DNA of 7,934 bases, taken from contig CAKUWM010000126.1 of assembly GCA_934699305.1 (NCBI GenBank), positions 1 through 7,934 on the forward strand, in the 5' to 3' direction. Position 1 is the first letter of the stretch. Every line of letters starts with the position of its first letter. The position numbers and the translations under genes were made by a program. Positions 1 to 6,341 of the stretch are shown here, one piece after another. Source of the stretch: an uncultured Saprospiraceae bacterium. GTDB taxonomy: Bacteria > Bacteroidota > Bacteroidia > Chitinophagales > Saprospiraceae. Below the pieces are notes generated by a model. The model had not been told where the DNA came from. It saw only the letters and a list, made by a program, of their open reading frames with translations, and did no database searches.

Positions 1-135
1 ACTCATGATATCCATCGTCTCCGGATTATCCAAATATGGATTTAAAACTCGAAATTCCGCAGGAAGACTATTGGTATATTGTAGCGTACGATTAAATTTA
101 ATTACCTTATCGGCAAATGTGGAACGATTTACCAT
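1..135 (-). CDS. SMUG2/DUF4918-type uracil-DNA glycosylase family protein, N-terminal fragment
   Basis: An open frame of 45 codons begins at ATG (135-133) and runs off the left edge, so only the N-terminus is present. The translation reads MVNRSTFADKVIKFNRTL and later LNPYLDNPETMDIM. This FADKVI-FN / LPxxFxVxNPxLDNPET pattern is how I remember the start of the Bacteroidota SMUG2-like (formerly DUF4918) uracil-DNA glycosylase family proteins, which are about 230-250 residues long. Members of the glycosylase fold excise uracil or related damaged bases during base-excision repair, but the catalytic motifs are not in the window, so activity cannot be judged. The start is supported by an in-frame TAA at 153-151 and by the family motif beginning a few residues after the Met. 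No Shine-Dalgarno sequence is visible. The assignment rests on recall of the N-terminal pattern only. Confidence 0.7.
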   Translation of the reverse strand, partial: MVNRSTFADKVIKFNRTLQYTNSLPAEFRVLNPYLDNPETMDIMS

Positions 136-321
136 TATAACATCTTTAGATTAGTTGCTTTGTCCTTAACAAATGAACTCTTTCAATAGTTTTATCCCAT
201 ATTTCACAATAGACAATTAGGAATCGATTTACGACTCATAATCAGAACGATACGACTATTAAAGGCCTTTACTGCTGAATCCATGTTTAATGGAATACAA
301 TCAGTCAAAGGAAAAAATCGT
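136..321. other. Intergenic region between glycosylase-family gene and uncharacterised gene
   Basis: These 186 bp separate two minus-strand genes and should hold the promoter of the glycosylase-family gene. I could not find a convincing TTG/TAnnTTTG promoter. A perfect 12-bp palindrome, TAAAGGCCTTTA, lies at 260-271, and a 7-bp direct repeat, TACGACT, occurs at 230-236 and 251-257. The minus strand carries a 26-codon open frame (284-204) with no recognisable product. It is in the frame that the upstream gene would enter if its terminal TAGA repeat lost one unit. No tRNA or terminator is evident. Confidence 0.5.
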
Positions 322-332
322 CTATCTATCTA
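321..332. repeat. Tetranucleotide repeat (TAGA)3 spanning a stop codon
   Basis: Three perfect TAGA units (read on the minus strand) cover the last codons and the TAG stop of the uncharacterised 329-residue gene. Loss of one 4-bp unit would shift the frame past the stop and add 38 residues, ending at the TGA at 206-204. Gain of one unit keeps a TAG stop. Three units are short for a slippage hotspot. Confidence 0.6.
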
Positions 333-1311
333 ATGAAATCTTATCGTGTGGGATATATTCACCTGTTCGTTCTGAAATCAAGTAACTAATCGGAGCATTG
401 GGATATCGGTGCACCATTTCTAATGGTATGCCCCAAGGATTCCACATATTTGTTAAAACCTGAGCAAATATTTCATCCTTCCAGGGAGCATATTTTGGCA
501 TATCACCGAAAGGGATTTCAGGTAATTGTATTAAAATTTTATCTTTGACTACATTAATAACATAATCCGGGATATCTCGTAATAGATAATTAGTGTATAG
601 AAATCTTCCATATAGCTCTTCAAACTGCGCCGGGTGTAATGTTTTGTTTTCAATTTTATTGAGTAATTCAGCCTCATGCTTACCTATTTCACCATTGTCT
701 TGCAAGCATGCAGCGATGCCAAAATAATTGAGGCTTAGGCAAAAGTTGAGGTGTTGTATTTCATCTTTGTAGTTAAAGATATCTTTAGATATATCAATGG
801 GATACCGTTTGATTGTCCAAGGGATAAAATCAATGAATTCAACCTTTTTTATCAATGATTGCAACATGATATGAAGGTTTTTGAACTTTTGAATTAAAGC
901 AGGAGCCACTTTAAATTCTTGCCCTTTTTCTTTATGCTCAATATTTGCTTGCTTATAATCTTCATACATGACGCCGTAAAAGATGCGAGCCATAAGTTGA
1001 AACAGAGTTAGATCTGACAGTTTCATCACTTCGTCATATCCATTTTCAAAGGCGCGTTGTGTAATTTCATCTAGTTGTCGCACGGCATGAGCAACCTCAG
1101 TGCAGGCAGGCATGCGTAATTCTTTATATTGAATCCGATTTCCGCCAAGCATTAGTATATAGTTATCTTTCAAATGATACCGTTCTAAGATCCATTCCGG
1201 GAAGGTGGATATCCAATTTAACTCGTCTTCGGATAATTTCTTACCGGACAAAAAACAAGTCTCATCATGAAAAGAAAAAGTATCAAATGGATTAAAAGGA
1301 TTAGTACTCAA
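322..1311 (-). CDS. Uncharacterised conserved Bacteroidota protein (329 aa)
   Basis: This is a complete soluble protein with no signal peptide or membrane segment. I associate it with an unnamed Bacteroidota family but know of no function. Visible landmarks are an N-terminal CFLSGKKL followed by FPEWIL (residues 19-41), a helical middle with VEFIDFIPWTIKRYPID (157-173), CLQDNGEIGKHEAELL (202-217), LHPAQFEELYGRFLYTNYL (225-243), and a C-terminal NMWNPWGIP (288-296). The first block resembles the CxxC...FPxW start of HNH-like zinc proteins, but the second cysteine is replaced, so metal binding is doubtful. The start codon is TTG (1311-1309): an in-frame TAA lies four codons upstream and the next ATG is residue 54, which would remove the conserved Cys/FPEW block. 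The stop TAG sits inside a triple TAGA repeat. The gene lies 96 bp downstream of aconitase, with a terminator between them, so it is probably transcribed separately. Confidence 0.8.
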   Translation of the reverse strand: MSTNPFNPFDTFSFHDETCFLSGKKLSEDELNWISTFPEWILERYHLKDNYILMLGGNRIQYKELRMPACTEVAHAVRQLDEITQRAFENGYDEVMKLSDLTLFQLMARIFYGVMYEDYKQANIEHKEKGQEFKVAPALIQKFKNLHIMLQSLIKKVEFIDFIPWTIKRYPIDISKDIFNYKDEIQHLNFCLSLNYFGIAACLQDNGEIGKHEAELLNKIENKTLHPAQFEELYGRFLYTNYLLRDIPDYVINVVKDKILIQLPEIPFGDMPKYAPWKDEIFAQVLTNMWNPWGIPLEMVHRYPNAPISYLISERTGEYIPHDKISLDR

Positions 1312-1359
1312 TGCAAATATTTATATAAAATAAAAGACGAATCGGGAAGATTTCTCCAT

Positions 1360-1396
1360 AAAAAAGAAAAGCTCCGCGAATGTGAGCCTTTCTTTT
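1360..1396 (-). terminator. Rho-independent terminator of the aconitase gene
   Basis: On the minus strand, directly after the aconitase stop, a 13-bp stem forms between 1396-1384 (AAAAGAAAGGCTC) and 1374-1362 (GAGCTTTTCTTTT), with one G-U wobble and a 9-nt loop. It is followed by a run of T (1365-1360). The GC core is only four base pairs and the rest is an A/U extension. On the other strand the A-rich flank also becomes a T tract, so it could work in both directions, although no plus-strand gene ends here. Confidence 0.8.
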
Positions 1397-1407
1397 ACAT
1401 TAAACTA

Positions 1408-4185
1408 TTAATTATTCTTTAAATATTGTCTCAATACATATTGAAGAATACCTTGATTTTTATAATATTCAATTTCAATAGCTGAATCGAGTCTTGCTTC
1501 TACTTTAAAGTTAGTCTCTTTTCCGGAAGGATACACTGCCTTTACATCCAATAACTTATGTGGCACCAAGTCGTCTTGCAATCCTGAAATAGAGAAAGTC
1601 TCTGTTCCATCTAAGCCGAGAGTACCCGCATTTTGACCATTTGTAAAGACTAAAGGAGCAACACCCATTCCTACCAAATTACTTCTGTGTATTCGTTCGT
1701 AACTTTCAGCAATGACAGCCTTGACTCCAAGCAGGAATGTACCTTTGGCTGCCCAGTCTCTTGAGGAACCAGACCCATATTCTTTTCCAGCTAAAATTAT
1801 CAAAGATGTACCATCTTCCTTATACTTCATGGCTGTATCAAAGACAGATGATACTTCACCAGTAGGCATATATCTACTATACCCACCTTCTTTATCGGCA
1901 ATCTTATTTTTGATACGAACGTTGGCAAATGTTCCTCTCATCATAACTTCATGATTTCCTCGACGAGAACCATAAGAGTTAAATTCATTCTTAGGGATGT
2001 TTTTTCCAATAAGGTATGAACCTGCAGAAGAATCTTCTTTGAAGGAACCTGCAGGCGAAATATGATCTGTTGTAACAGAATCTCCAAGATAAAGTAATAC
2101 TCTGGCTCCATTTATATCAGTCACAGGATCTGGTGTTGCGTTTAAATTTTCAAAGAAAGGAGCTTCACGAATATAAGTTGAATCTGTGCTCCATTCAAAA
2201 TTTTGATCTAAGTTAACTTCCAATTCTTGCCAATCTGTCGAACCGTCAAATATCACATCATATATTTCTTCAAAGTCACCTTGTTTCAAGCAATCATTGA
2301 TAGTTTGCTGTATTTCTTCTCTGGAAGGCCAAATATCTTTCAAATAAACAGGTTCTCCATTCGGATCATAATCGATAGGATCAGTAATCAAGTTAATATC
2401 AACTCGGCCTACCAAGGCATACGCGACAACAAGCATCGGAGACATAAGGAAGTTCATTTTAACTTGAGGATGAACTCTCGCTTCAAAGTTTCTATTACCG
2501 GAAAGCACAGATGCAACAACTAATTCACCCTTGTCAACAGCGGTAGCAATGGCTGGAGGTAATGGACCTGAATTTCCGATACAAGAGGTACATCCATATC
2601 CGACAGTATGGAATCTCAATGCTTCAAGGTCAACATTGAGTCCTGATCGCTCAAGATAACGGGTTACCACCTTAGAACCCGGTGCAAGAGATGTCTTGAC
2701 CCAGGACTTTGTCCTAAGTCCCTTTTCTATTGCATTACGTGCCAAAAGACCAGCCCCAACCATCACAGCCGGATTTGAAGTATTGGTACAGCTCGTAATA
2801 GCTGCAATAACAATACTTCCATCGCTGAGGACAAATTCTTTATTGGCTTGCTTTATTCTGACTGAATGGTGTTCATTGTCAGCAATTACCTGAGAATGGG
2901 ATTCACCGTTGATCGGAACTTTTCCAAAAGTAAATTCCGTTCCGGATCCTCCTTCCAATATCCAGGCATTTTCTTTTCTATCTTTCTTAGGTTGATATTC
3001 TCTACTGAATTCACCTTTTAATATTTCACAGAACTTATTAGAGAGATCTTTAACCAGGATTTTATCTTGTGGTCTCTTAGGACCTGACACAGTAGGCTCG
3101 AGAGTTGCAAGATCTAACTCAACTATTTGCGAGTAAGAGATCTTTTCATTCCCGGTTCTCCACAATAAGTTCTCTTTACAATAAGTTTCTACTATTTTTA
3201 TTTGTTCCGCAGAGCGGTTGGTAGAATACATATACTCCAGTGTTCTGTTATCTATTGGGAAATAGGTAACGGTACACCCAAATTCCGGTGACATATTGGA
3301 AATTGTTGCCCTGTCAGTAACCGTTAAGTTATCCAATCCGTCACCAAAAACTTCAACAAATTTACCTACAACACCGGTATCACGAAGCAATCTTGTAATA
3401 GAAAGCACTAAATCTGTAGCTGTACATTGGTTAGGAATCTTTCCTGTTAGTTTCAATCCGACGACCTGTGGACATGAAAAGAAAATCGGTTGTCCTAACA
3501 TAGCTGCTTCTGCTTCAATACCACCAACACCCCAAGCTATAACACCTATACCATTGACCATAGGTGTATGAGAGTCAGTACCAACAAGGGTATCCGGAAA
3601 CAACCATCCATCTCTCAAAGTTACCCCTTGAGCAAGATACTCTAAGTTGACCTGATGACATATCCCCATACCGGGCGGGACAACAGTGAAATTATTTAAA
3701 CCTTTTTGTGCCCATTTTAGTAATTCATATCGTTCCTTATTTCTTTCAAATTCTAATTCTACGTTCTTGTCATAAGAATAATCTGTTCCAAAATAATCTA
3801 CTTGGACAGAATGGTCAATGACCAAGTCAACCGGTATAGCAGGATTGATCTTTTGACCATCCTTACCGTGACGGATAAACTCTGATCTTAATGATGCCAT
3901 ATCCACAACGGCTGGAACACCGGTAAAATCCTGCATCAAAATTCGACCCGGCATGAATGGAATATCTTTATCCTCTGTTTCAGGCTTCCAATTCACTAAA
4001 GTAGAAACATGTTCATCTGTAATACTGAAACCATCAAAATTACGAAGAACATTTTCTAAAAGAATTCTGATACTAAATGGTAGGTGTTCTATATTGCCTT
4101 GATGCAAATCTCTTAGAGAACTATACTGATAGCTCTTTCCATTCACTGAAATCTCCTTAACTGATTTGGCTTTAGAATAACTCAT
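1408..4185 (-). CDS. acnA: Aconitate hydratase, AcnA/IRP1 type
   Basis: This cytoplasmic iron-sulfur enzyme interconverts citrate and isocitrate through cis-aconitate in the citric acid cycle. The 925-residue length and domain order fit the monomeric AcnA/IRP1 family (about 890-920) with the swivel domain at the C-terminus. The three [4Fe-4S] ligands are visible as SCTNTS (Cys466) and GCTSCIGNSGP (Cys532, Cys535). Other landmarks are DFTGVPAVVDMASLR (86-100), GTDSHTPMVNG (202-212), SGNRNFEARVHP (562-573), GDSVTTDHISPAG (701-713) and the substrate-binding YGSGSSRDWAAKG (803-815). Everything needed for catalysis appears present, with no frameshift. The start ATG (4185-4183) matches the family start; no Shine-Dalgarno sequence precedes it. 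The gene is monocistronic as far as can be seen: a divergent gene upstream and a hairpin terminator downstream. IRP1-like RNA binding by the apo form is known for some homologues but cannot be inferred here. Confidence 0.97.
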   Translation of the reverse strand: MSYSKAKSVKEISVNGKSYQYSSLRDLHQGNIEHLPFSIRILLENVLRNFDGFSITDEHVSTLVNWKPETEDKDIPFMPGRILMQDFTGVPAVVDMASLRSEFIRHGKDGQKINPAIPVDLVIDHSVQVDYFGTDYSYDKNVELEFERNKERYELLKWAQKGLNNFTVVPPGMGICHQVNLEYLAQGVTLRDGWLFPDTLVGTDSHTPMVNGIGVIAWGVGGIEAEAAMLGQPIFFSCPQVVGLKLTGKIPNQCTATDLVLSITRLLRDTGVVGKFVEVFGDGLDNLTVTDRATISNMSPEFGCTVTYFPIDNRTLEYMYSTNRSAEQIKIVETYCKENLLWRTGNEKISYSQIVELDLATLEPTVSGPKRPQDKILVKDLSNKFCEILKGEFSREYQPKKDRKENAWILEGGSGTEFTFGKVPINGESHSQVIADNEHHSVRIKQANKEFVLSDGSIVIAAITSCTNTSNPAVMVGAGLLARNAIEKGLRTKSWVKTSLAPGSKVVTRYLERSGLNVDLEALRFHTVGYGCTSCIGNSGPLPPAIATAVDKGELVVASVLSGNRNFEARVHPQVKMNFLMSPMLVVAYALVGRVDINLITDPIDYDPNGEPVYLKDIWPSREEIQQTINDCLKQGDFEEIYDVIFDGSTDWQELEVNLDQNFEWSTDSTYIREAPFFENLNATPDPVTDINGARVLLYLGDSVTTDHISPAGSFKEDSSAGSYLIGKNIPKNEFNSYGSRRGNHEVMMRGTFANVRIKNKIADKEGGYSRYMPTGEVSSVFDTAMKYKEDGTSLIILAGKEYGSGSSRDWAAKGTFLLGVKAVIAESYERIHRSNLVGMGVAPLVFTNGQNAGTLGLDGTETFSISGLQDDLVPHKLLDVKAVYPSGKETNFKVEARLDSAIEIEYYKNQGILQYVLRQYLKNN

Positions 4186-4242
4186 ACGTTGTATTGAAAT
4201 TTTTGTTTTTTAACTTGACAATAAAATCTTCTTTTAAAGTTC

Positions 4243-4250
4243 CTAAGATA
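4243..4250 (-). promoter_or_regulatory. Candidate -7 box of the aconitase promoter
   Basis: On the minus strand this reads TATCTTAG, seven of eight positions of the Bacteroidota consensus TAnnTTTG when both n positions are counted. It would give a leader of about 50 nt before the aconitase ATG. No clear TTG at the -33 position was found at the expected 19-21 bp spacing, so this is tentative. Confidence 0.3.
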
Positions 4251-4478
4251 CGAAAATTTTGTTAATCCTGAACTAATCATTTAATTGCCAAATGTCGATA
4301 AATGTTTTATATTTTTTAAATATTTTTATTACCATTATGGGCAAATGTTATTTAAAATGCTTATTAATTGTTATTTATATATTTTATTATAAATTAATAT
4401 ATAATCCTTTTCAAATGGATTCGTATGGTGGATACATAGGTTTCACACAGATTGAAAAATAATAAAAATCATTTATAA

Positions 4479-4517
4479 ATGAAATTCAATACATTTCTTA
4501 TGTTTGCTTTAATATGA
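4479..4517 (+). CDS. Possible 12-codon leader peptide overlapping the dehydrogenase start
   Basis: ATG at 4479 opens a short frame encoding MKFNTFLMFALI and ending at TGA 4515-4517. That stop overlaps the ATG of the next gene (4514-4516) as ATGA, the same junction used between the next two genes. If transcribed it could couple translation to the dehydrogenase. It may equally be chance, because the A+T-rich sequence contains many short frames and the candidate -7 box at 4499-4506 lies inside it; both cannot be right for the same transcript. Confidence 0.2.
   Translation: MKFNTFLMFALI
4499..4506 (+). promoter_or_regulatory. Candidate -7 box just upstream of the dehydrogenase gene
   Basis: TATGTTTG is an exact match to TAnnTTTG. 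It ends only 7 bp before the ATG at 4514, so transcription would start at or next to the start codon and the message would be leaderless or nearly so. There is no TTG at the expected -33 spacing, so the match may be accidental. Confidence 0.3.
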
Positions 4518-5497
4518 GAGTTGGAGTAACAGGTGCGGCAGGACATGTCGGCACTTCCATTTGCGAAGCTTTAATACAAAGCGGATATGAAGTAAATGCT
4601 TTGGTTTTCCGAGACATATCATCATTACAGAACCTTCCGGTACGACTTATATATGGCAATATCCTGGACAAGAAGTCTTTAGCAACTTTTATGAGAGATA
4701 GCGATTATGTCATACACGCTGCTGCCGCATTTAGTTTTACAAAATCATTTGATCAATATGTCTATGATGTAAATGTCGTGGGCACTAAGAACGTTCTTGA
4801 CTCCGCAAGGGAAAACGGAGTTAAGCGCGTGGTATATGTTAGTTCTATTCAAGTTTTCTCAAATAAATATTCAAATGTTATCAATGAGAACTGTCATTTT
4901 GTTGAAGATGGTGATTCTATTTATAACACCTCAAAAAGGGATGGGCACATATTGACGATAAAGGCAACAAATACCGGTATTGAAACCGTAATTGTATGTC
5001 CCACATCTGTTTTGGGTCCGCCCGACAGTAAACCATCCCGAATAGGTAGGGCGATGATAGATTTATATAAGGGGAAATTTCCGGCTGTTTTTAAGGGGGG
5101 CTTTGATTTTGTTGACGTAAGAGATGTTGCTTTTGGAATTATTAAGGCGATGAAAATTGGAAAAAATGGTGAATCGTATATTTTAGGGGGGAAATATGCA
5201 ACCTTAAAAGAATTTGCAGATATCGTTCAAAAGGTAAGTGGAAAGAGGCTTAAAATTAAAGTGCTGCCGACATGGTTTCCCTATTTGATATTACCTTTTA
5301 TTCAATGCTATGCCTTATTAACCAAGACACAGCCTTTATTTGAAAAGTCTTATATTGATATTTTAAAGCAGGGAAACAAAGGTGTAAGTTCAGAAAAAGC
5401 TTTTATTGAATTAGGTTACAGTCCCAGAGATTTTAAAAATTCAATACAAGATACCATAGAATATTTTAGAAAAACAGGAAAATTAAACGATAAATGA
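4514..5497 (+). CDS. NAD(P)-dependent extended short-chain dehydrogenase/epimerase (3-beta-HSD/dihydroflavonol-reductase-like)
   Basis: This 327-residue Rossmann-fold protein has the extended-SDR architecture. The nucleotide-binding TGAAGHVG (6-13) sits at the N-terminus, followed by HAAA (68-71), NVVGTKNVLD (87-96), VYVSSIQVF (107-115) with the catalytic Ser, YNTSK (137-141) giving the Tyr/Lys pair, CPTSVLGP (162-169), and FDFVDVRDVA (197-206), typical of the NAD-dependent epimerase/3-beta-hydroxysteroid dehydrogenase group. Such enzymes oxidise or reduce hydroxyl/keto groups on sugars, flavonoids, sterols or hopanoid intermediates; the sequence alone does not give the substrate. A stretch near 252-270 (WFPYLILPFIQCYALL) is hydrophobic and could associate with the membrane, as in some sterol-acting members. 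The start at 4514 fits because the first beta strand begins at residue 2. Its stop overlaps the start of a 5-alpha-reductase homologue (ATGA), implying coupled expression and favouring a steroid-like or isoprenoid substrate. Confidence 0.88.
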   Translation: MRVGVTGAAGHVGTSICEALIQSGYEVNALVFRDISSLQNLPVRLIYGNILDKKSLATFMRDSDYVIHAAAAFSFTKSFDQYVYDVNVVGTKNVLDSARENGVKRVVYVSSIQVFSNKYSNVINENCHFVEDGDSIYNTSKRDGHILTIKATNTGIETVIVCPTSVLGPPDSKPSRIGRAMIDLYKGKFPAVFKGGFDFVDVRDVAFGIIKAMKIGKNGESYILGGKYATLKEFADIVQKVSGKRLKIKVLPTWFPYLILPFIQCYALLTKTQPLFEKSYIDILKQGNKGVSSEKAFIELGYSPRDFKNSIQDTIEYFRKTGKLNDK

Positions 5498-6252
5498 TAA
5501 CAATTGAACATTATGAATATTTTGTGTGGATATGGATTGCTATAGCTATTATCATATTTGTTCTCTCTCTATATATAACAGCACCTTATGGAAGACACGT
5601 TAAAAACACTTGGGGACCTCTCATTGACAACAAAGTTGGATGGATCATCATGGAGTTGTTTGTATTATTTATATTATTTGCGTTTGTATTAACCGGTAAA
5701 AATCAACAAACTATTGCCAATTGGATCATTATAGGGCTGTTTTCTTTTCATTACTTTCATCGTAGCTTTATTTATCCATTCAAATTAAGAACAAGTGGAA
5801 AAAAAATGCCATTATCTATCATCGGAATGGGTCTCTTTTTTAATTTAGTAAATGGATTTATCATCGGATATTATTTCGGAAATTATAAAATGTATGGTCT
5901 TGATTGGTTGACGAGTTATGCTTTTATAATCGGCCTATCTATTTTTATTATAGGAATGATGATTAACTGGAGATCTGATTTTATTCTAATCCATTTGAGG
6001 AAACCAAATGAAACAGGATATAAAATTCCTTATGGATATATGTTTAAATATGTAAGTTGTCCTAATCTAATGGGAGAAACGTTGGAATGGTTGGGTTTTG
6101 CAATACTAACCTGGAGTTTACCCGGATTTGCATTTTTTATTTGGACGTTTGCGAATTTGGTTCCACGAGCTATCTCCCACCACAAATGGTATAAATCACA
6201 ATTTCCTGATTATCCGAAGGAAAGAAAGGCTGTTATTCCATTTTTAGTATAA
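5494..6252 (+). CDS. Steroid 5-alpha-reductase family membrane protein (3-oxo-5-alpha-steroid 4-dehydrogenase-like)
   Basis: This 252-residue polytopic membrane protein has about six or seven hydrophobic segments (roughly 8-30, 47-67, 74-92, 107-130, 140-158, 194-224). Family members reduce the C4-C5 double bond of 3-oxo steroids, or other enones, with NADPH. The length matches human SRD5A1/2 (about 254-259), and the C-terminal half is strikingly similar to them: SDFILIHLRKPNETGYKIP (161-179), YVS-x2-N (186-191), GETLEWLGFAILTWSLP (194-210), HHKWY (229-233) and FPDYPKERKAVIPF (237-250). HYFHRSFIYP (86-95) matches the human HYFHRTFVY motif. Glu54 and Tyr87 align with the human residues Glu57 and Tyr91 that contact the 3-keto group, so the enzyme is probably active. 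The start ATG (5494) overlaps the stop of the preceding dehydrogenase, showing an operon. The natural substrate is unknown. Confidence 0.88.
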   Translation: MITIEHYEYFVWIWIAIAIIIFVLSLYITAPYGRHVKNTWGPLIDNKVGWIIMELFVLFILFAFVLTGKNQQTIANWIIIGLFSFHYFHRSFIYPFKLRTSGKKMPLSIIGMGLFFNLVNGFIIGYYFGNYKMYGLDWLTSYAFIIGLSIFIIGMMINWRSDFILIHLRKPNETGYKIPYGYMFKYVSCPNLMGETLEWLGFAILTWSLPGFAFFIWTFANLVPRAISHHKWYKSQFPDYPKERKAVIPFLV

Positions 6253-6341
6253 AGATTGAGAGTACCGGAACTTAGTTTCAATAATTTATTAGAACAATTG
6301 AAAGAAAATAACTAATTTTATAAGGATAAATAATTTGATTT
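6253..6341 (+). other. Short gap upstream of the phosphorylase gene
   Basis: The 89 bp hold an imperfect spaced inverted repeat, TTTCAAT (6276-6282) and ATTGAAA (6297-6303), with a 14-nt spacer and no following T tract, so it is not a terminator. AAGGA at 6322-6326 is too far from the ATG (6342) to act as a ribosome binding site. No exact TAnnTTTG box was found. Confidence 0.4.

Larger units (their letters stand above)
4186..4513. other. Divergent A+T-rich intergenic region between aconitase and the dehydrogenase/reductase operon
   Basis: These 328 bp must hold the promoters for both directions. The central part (about 4300-4410) is extremely A+T-rich with short self-complementary TTAAATA/TATAAATTAATATATAA-like tracts, plausible for DNA bending or easy melting. 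Candidate -7 boxes lie at 4250-4243 (towards aconitase) and 4499-4506 (towards the dehydrogenase). A 12-codon open frame (4479-4517) abuts the dehydrogenase start. I see no riboswitch, RNA gene, terminator or mobile-element end. Confidence 0.6.

Noticed and set aside
204..284. A 26-codon minus-strand frame in the gap next to the glycosylase-family gene
   Set aside because: It has no recognised product or start signal; it is better considered as the possible extension produced by a shift in the TAGA repeat.
1712..3571. Several plus-strand open frames of 65-98 codons (starting near 1712, 2227, 2696 and 3296) inside the aconitase gene
   Set aside because: They are antisense to a clearly coding, motif-complete aconitase, have no recognisable domains, and low-complexity composition expected of the opposite strand.
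4285..4315. TTG, 20 bp spacer, TATATTTT as a plus-strand promoter
   Set aside because: The -7 part lacks the final G and the region is so A+T-rich that such matches are expected by chance; it would leave a leader of nearly 200 nt.
4773..4955. A 60-codon plus-strand frame inside the dehydrogenase gene
   Set aside because: It overlaps the core Rossmann region in another frame and its translation shows no family pattern.
5095..5191. Two runs of six G (5095-5100 and 5186-5191) in the dehydrogenase gene, and an A8 run at 5799-5806 in the reductase gene, as phase-variation tracts
   Set aside because: They are too short for typical slippage control and all frames are intact; they may matter only for sequencing error.
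4514..5497. Naming the dehydrogenase hpnA (hopanoid-associated sugar epimerase)
   Set aside because: The similarity is general extended-SDR similarity, and no squalene-hopene cyclase or other hpn gene is in the window.
6276..6303. Inverted repeat TTTCAAT/ATTGAAA as a terminator after the reductase gene
   Set aside because: The stem is A/T-rich and 7 bp long with a 14-nt loop, and no T tract follows.
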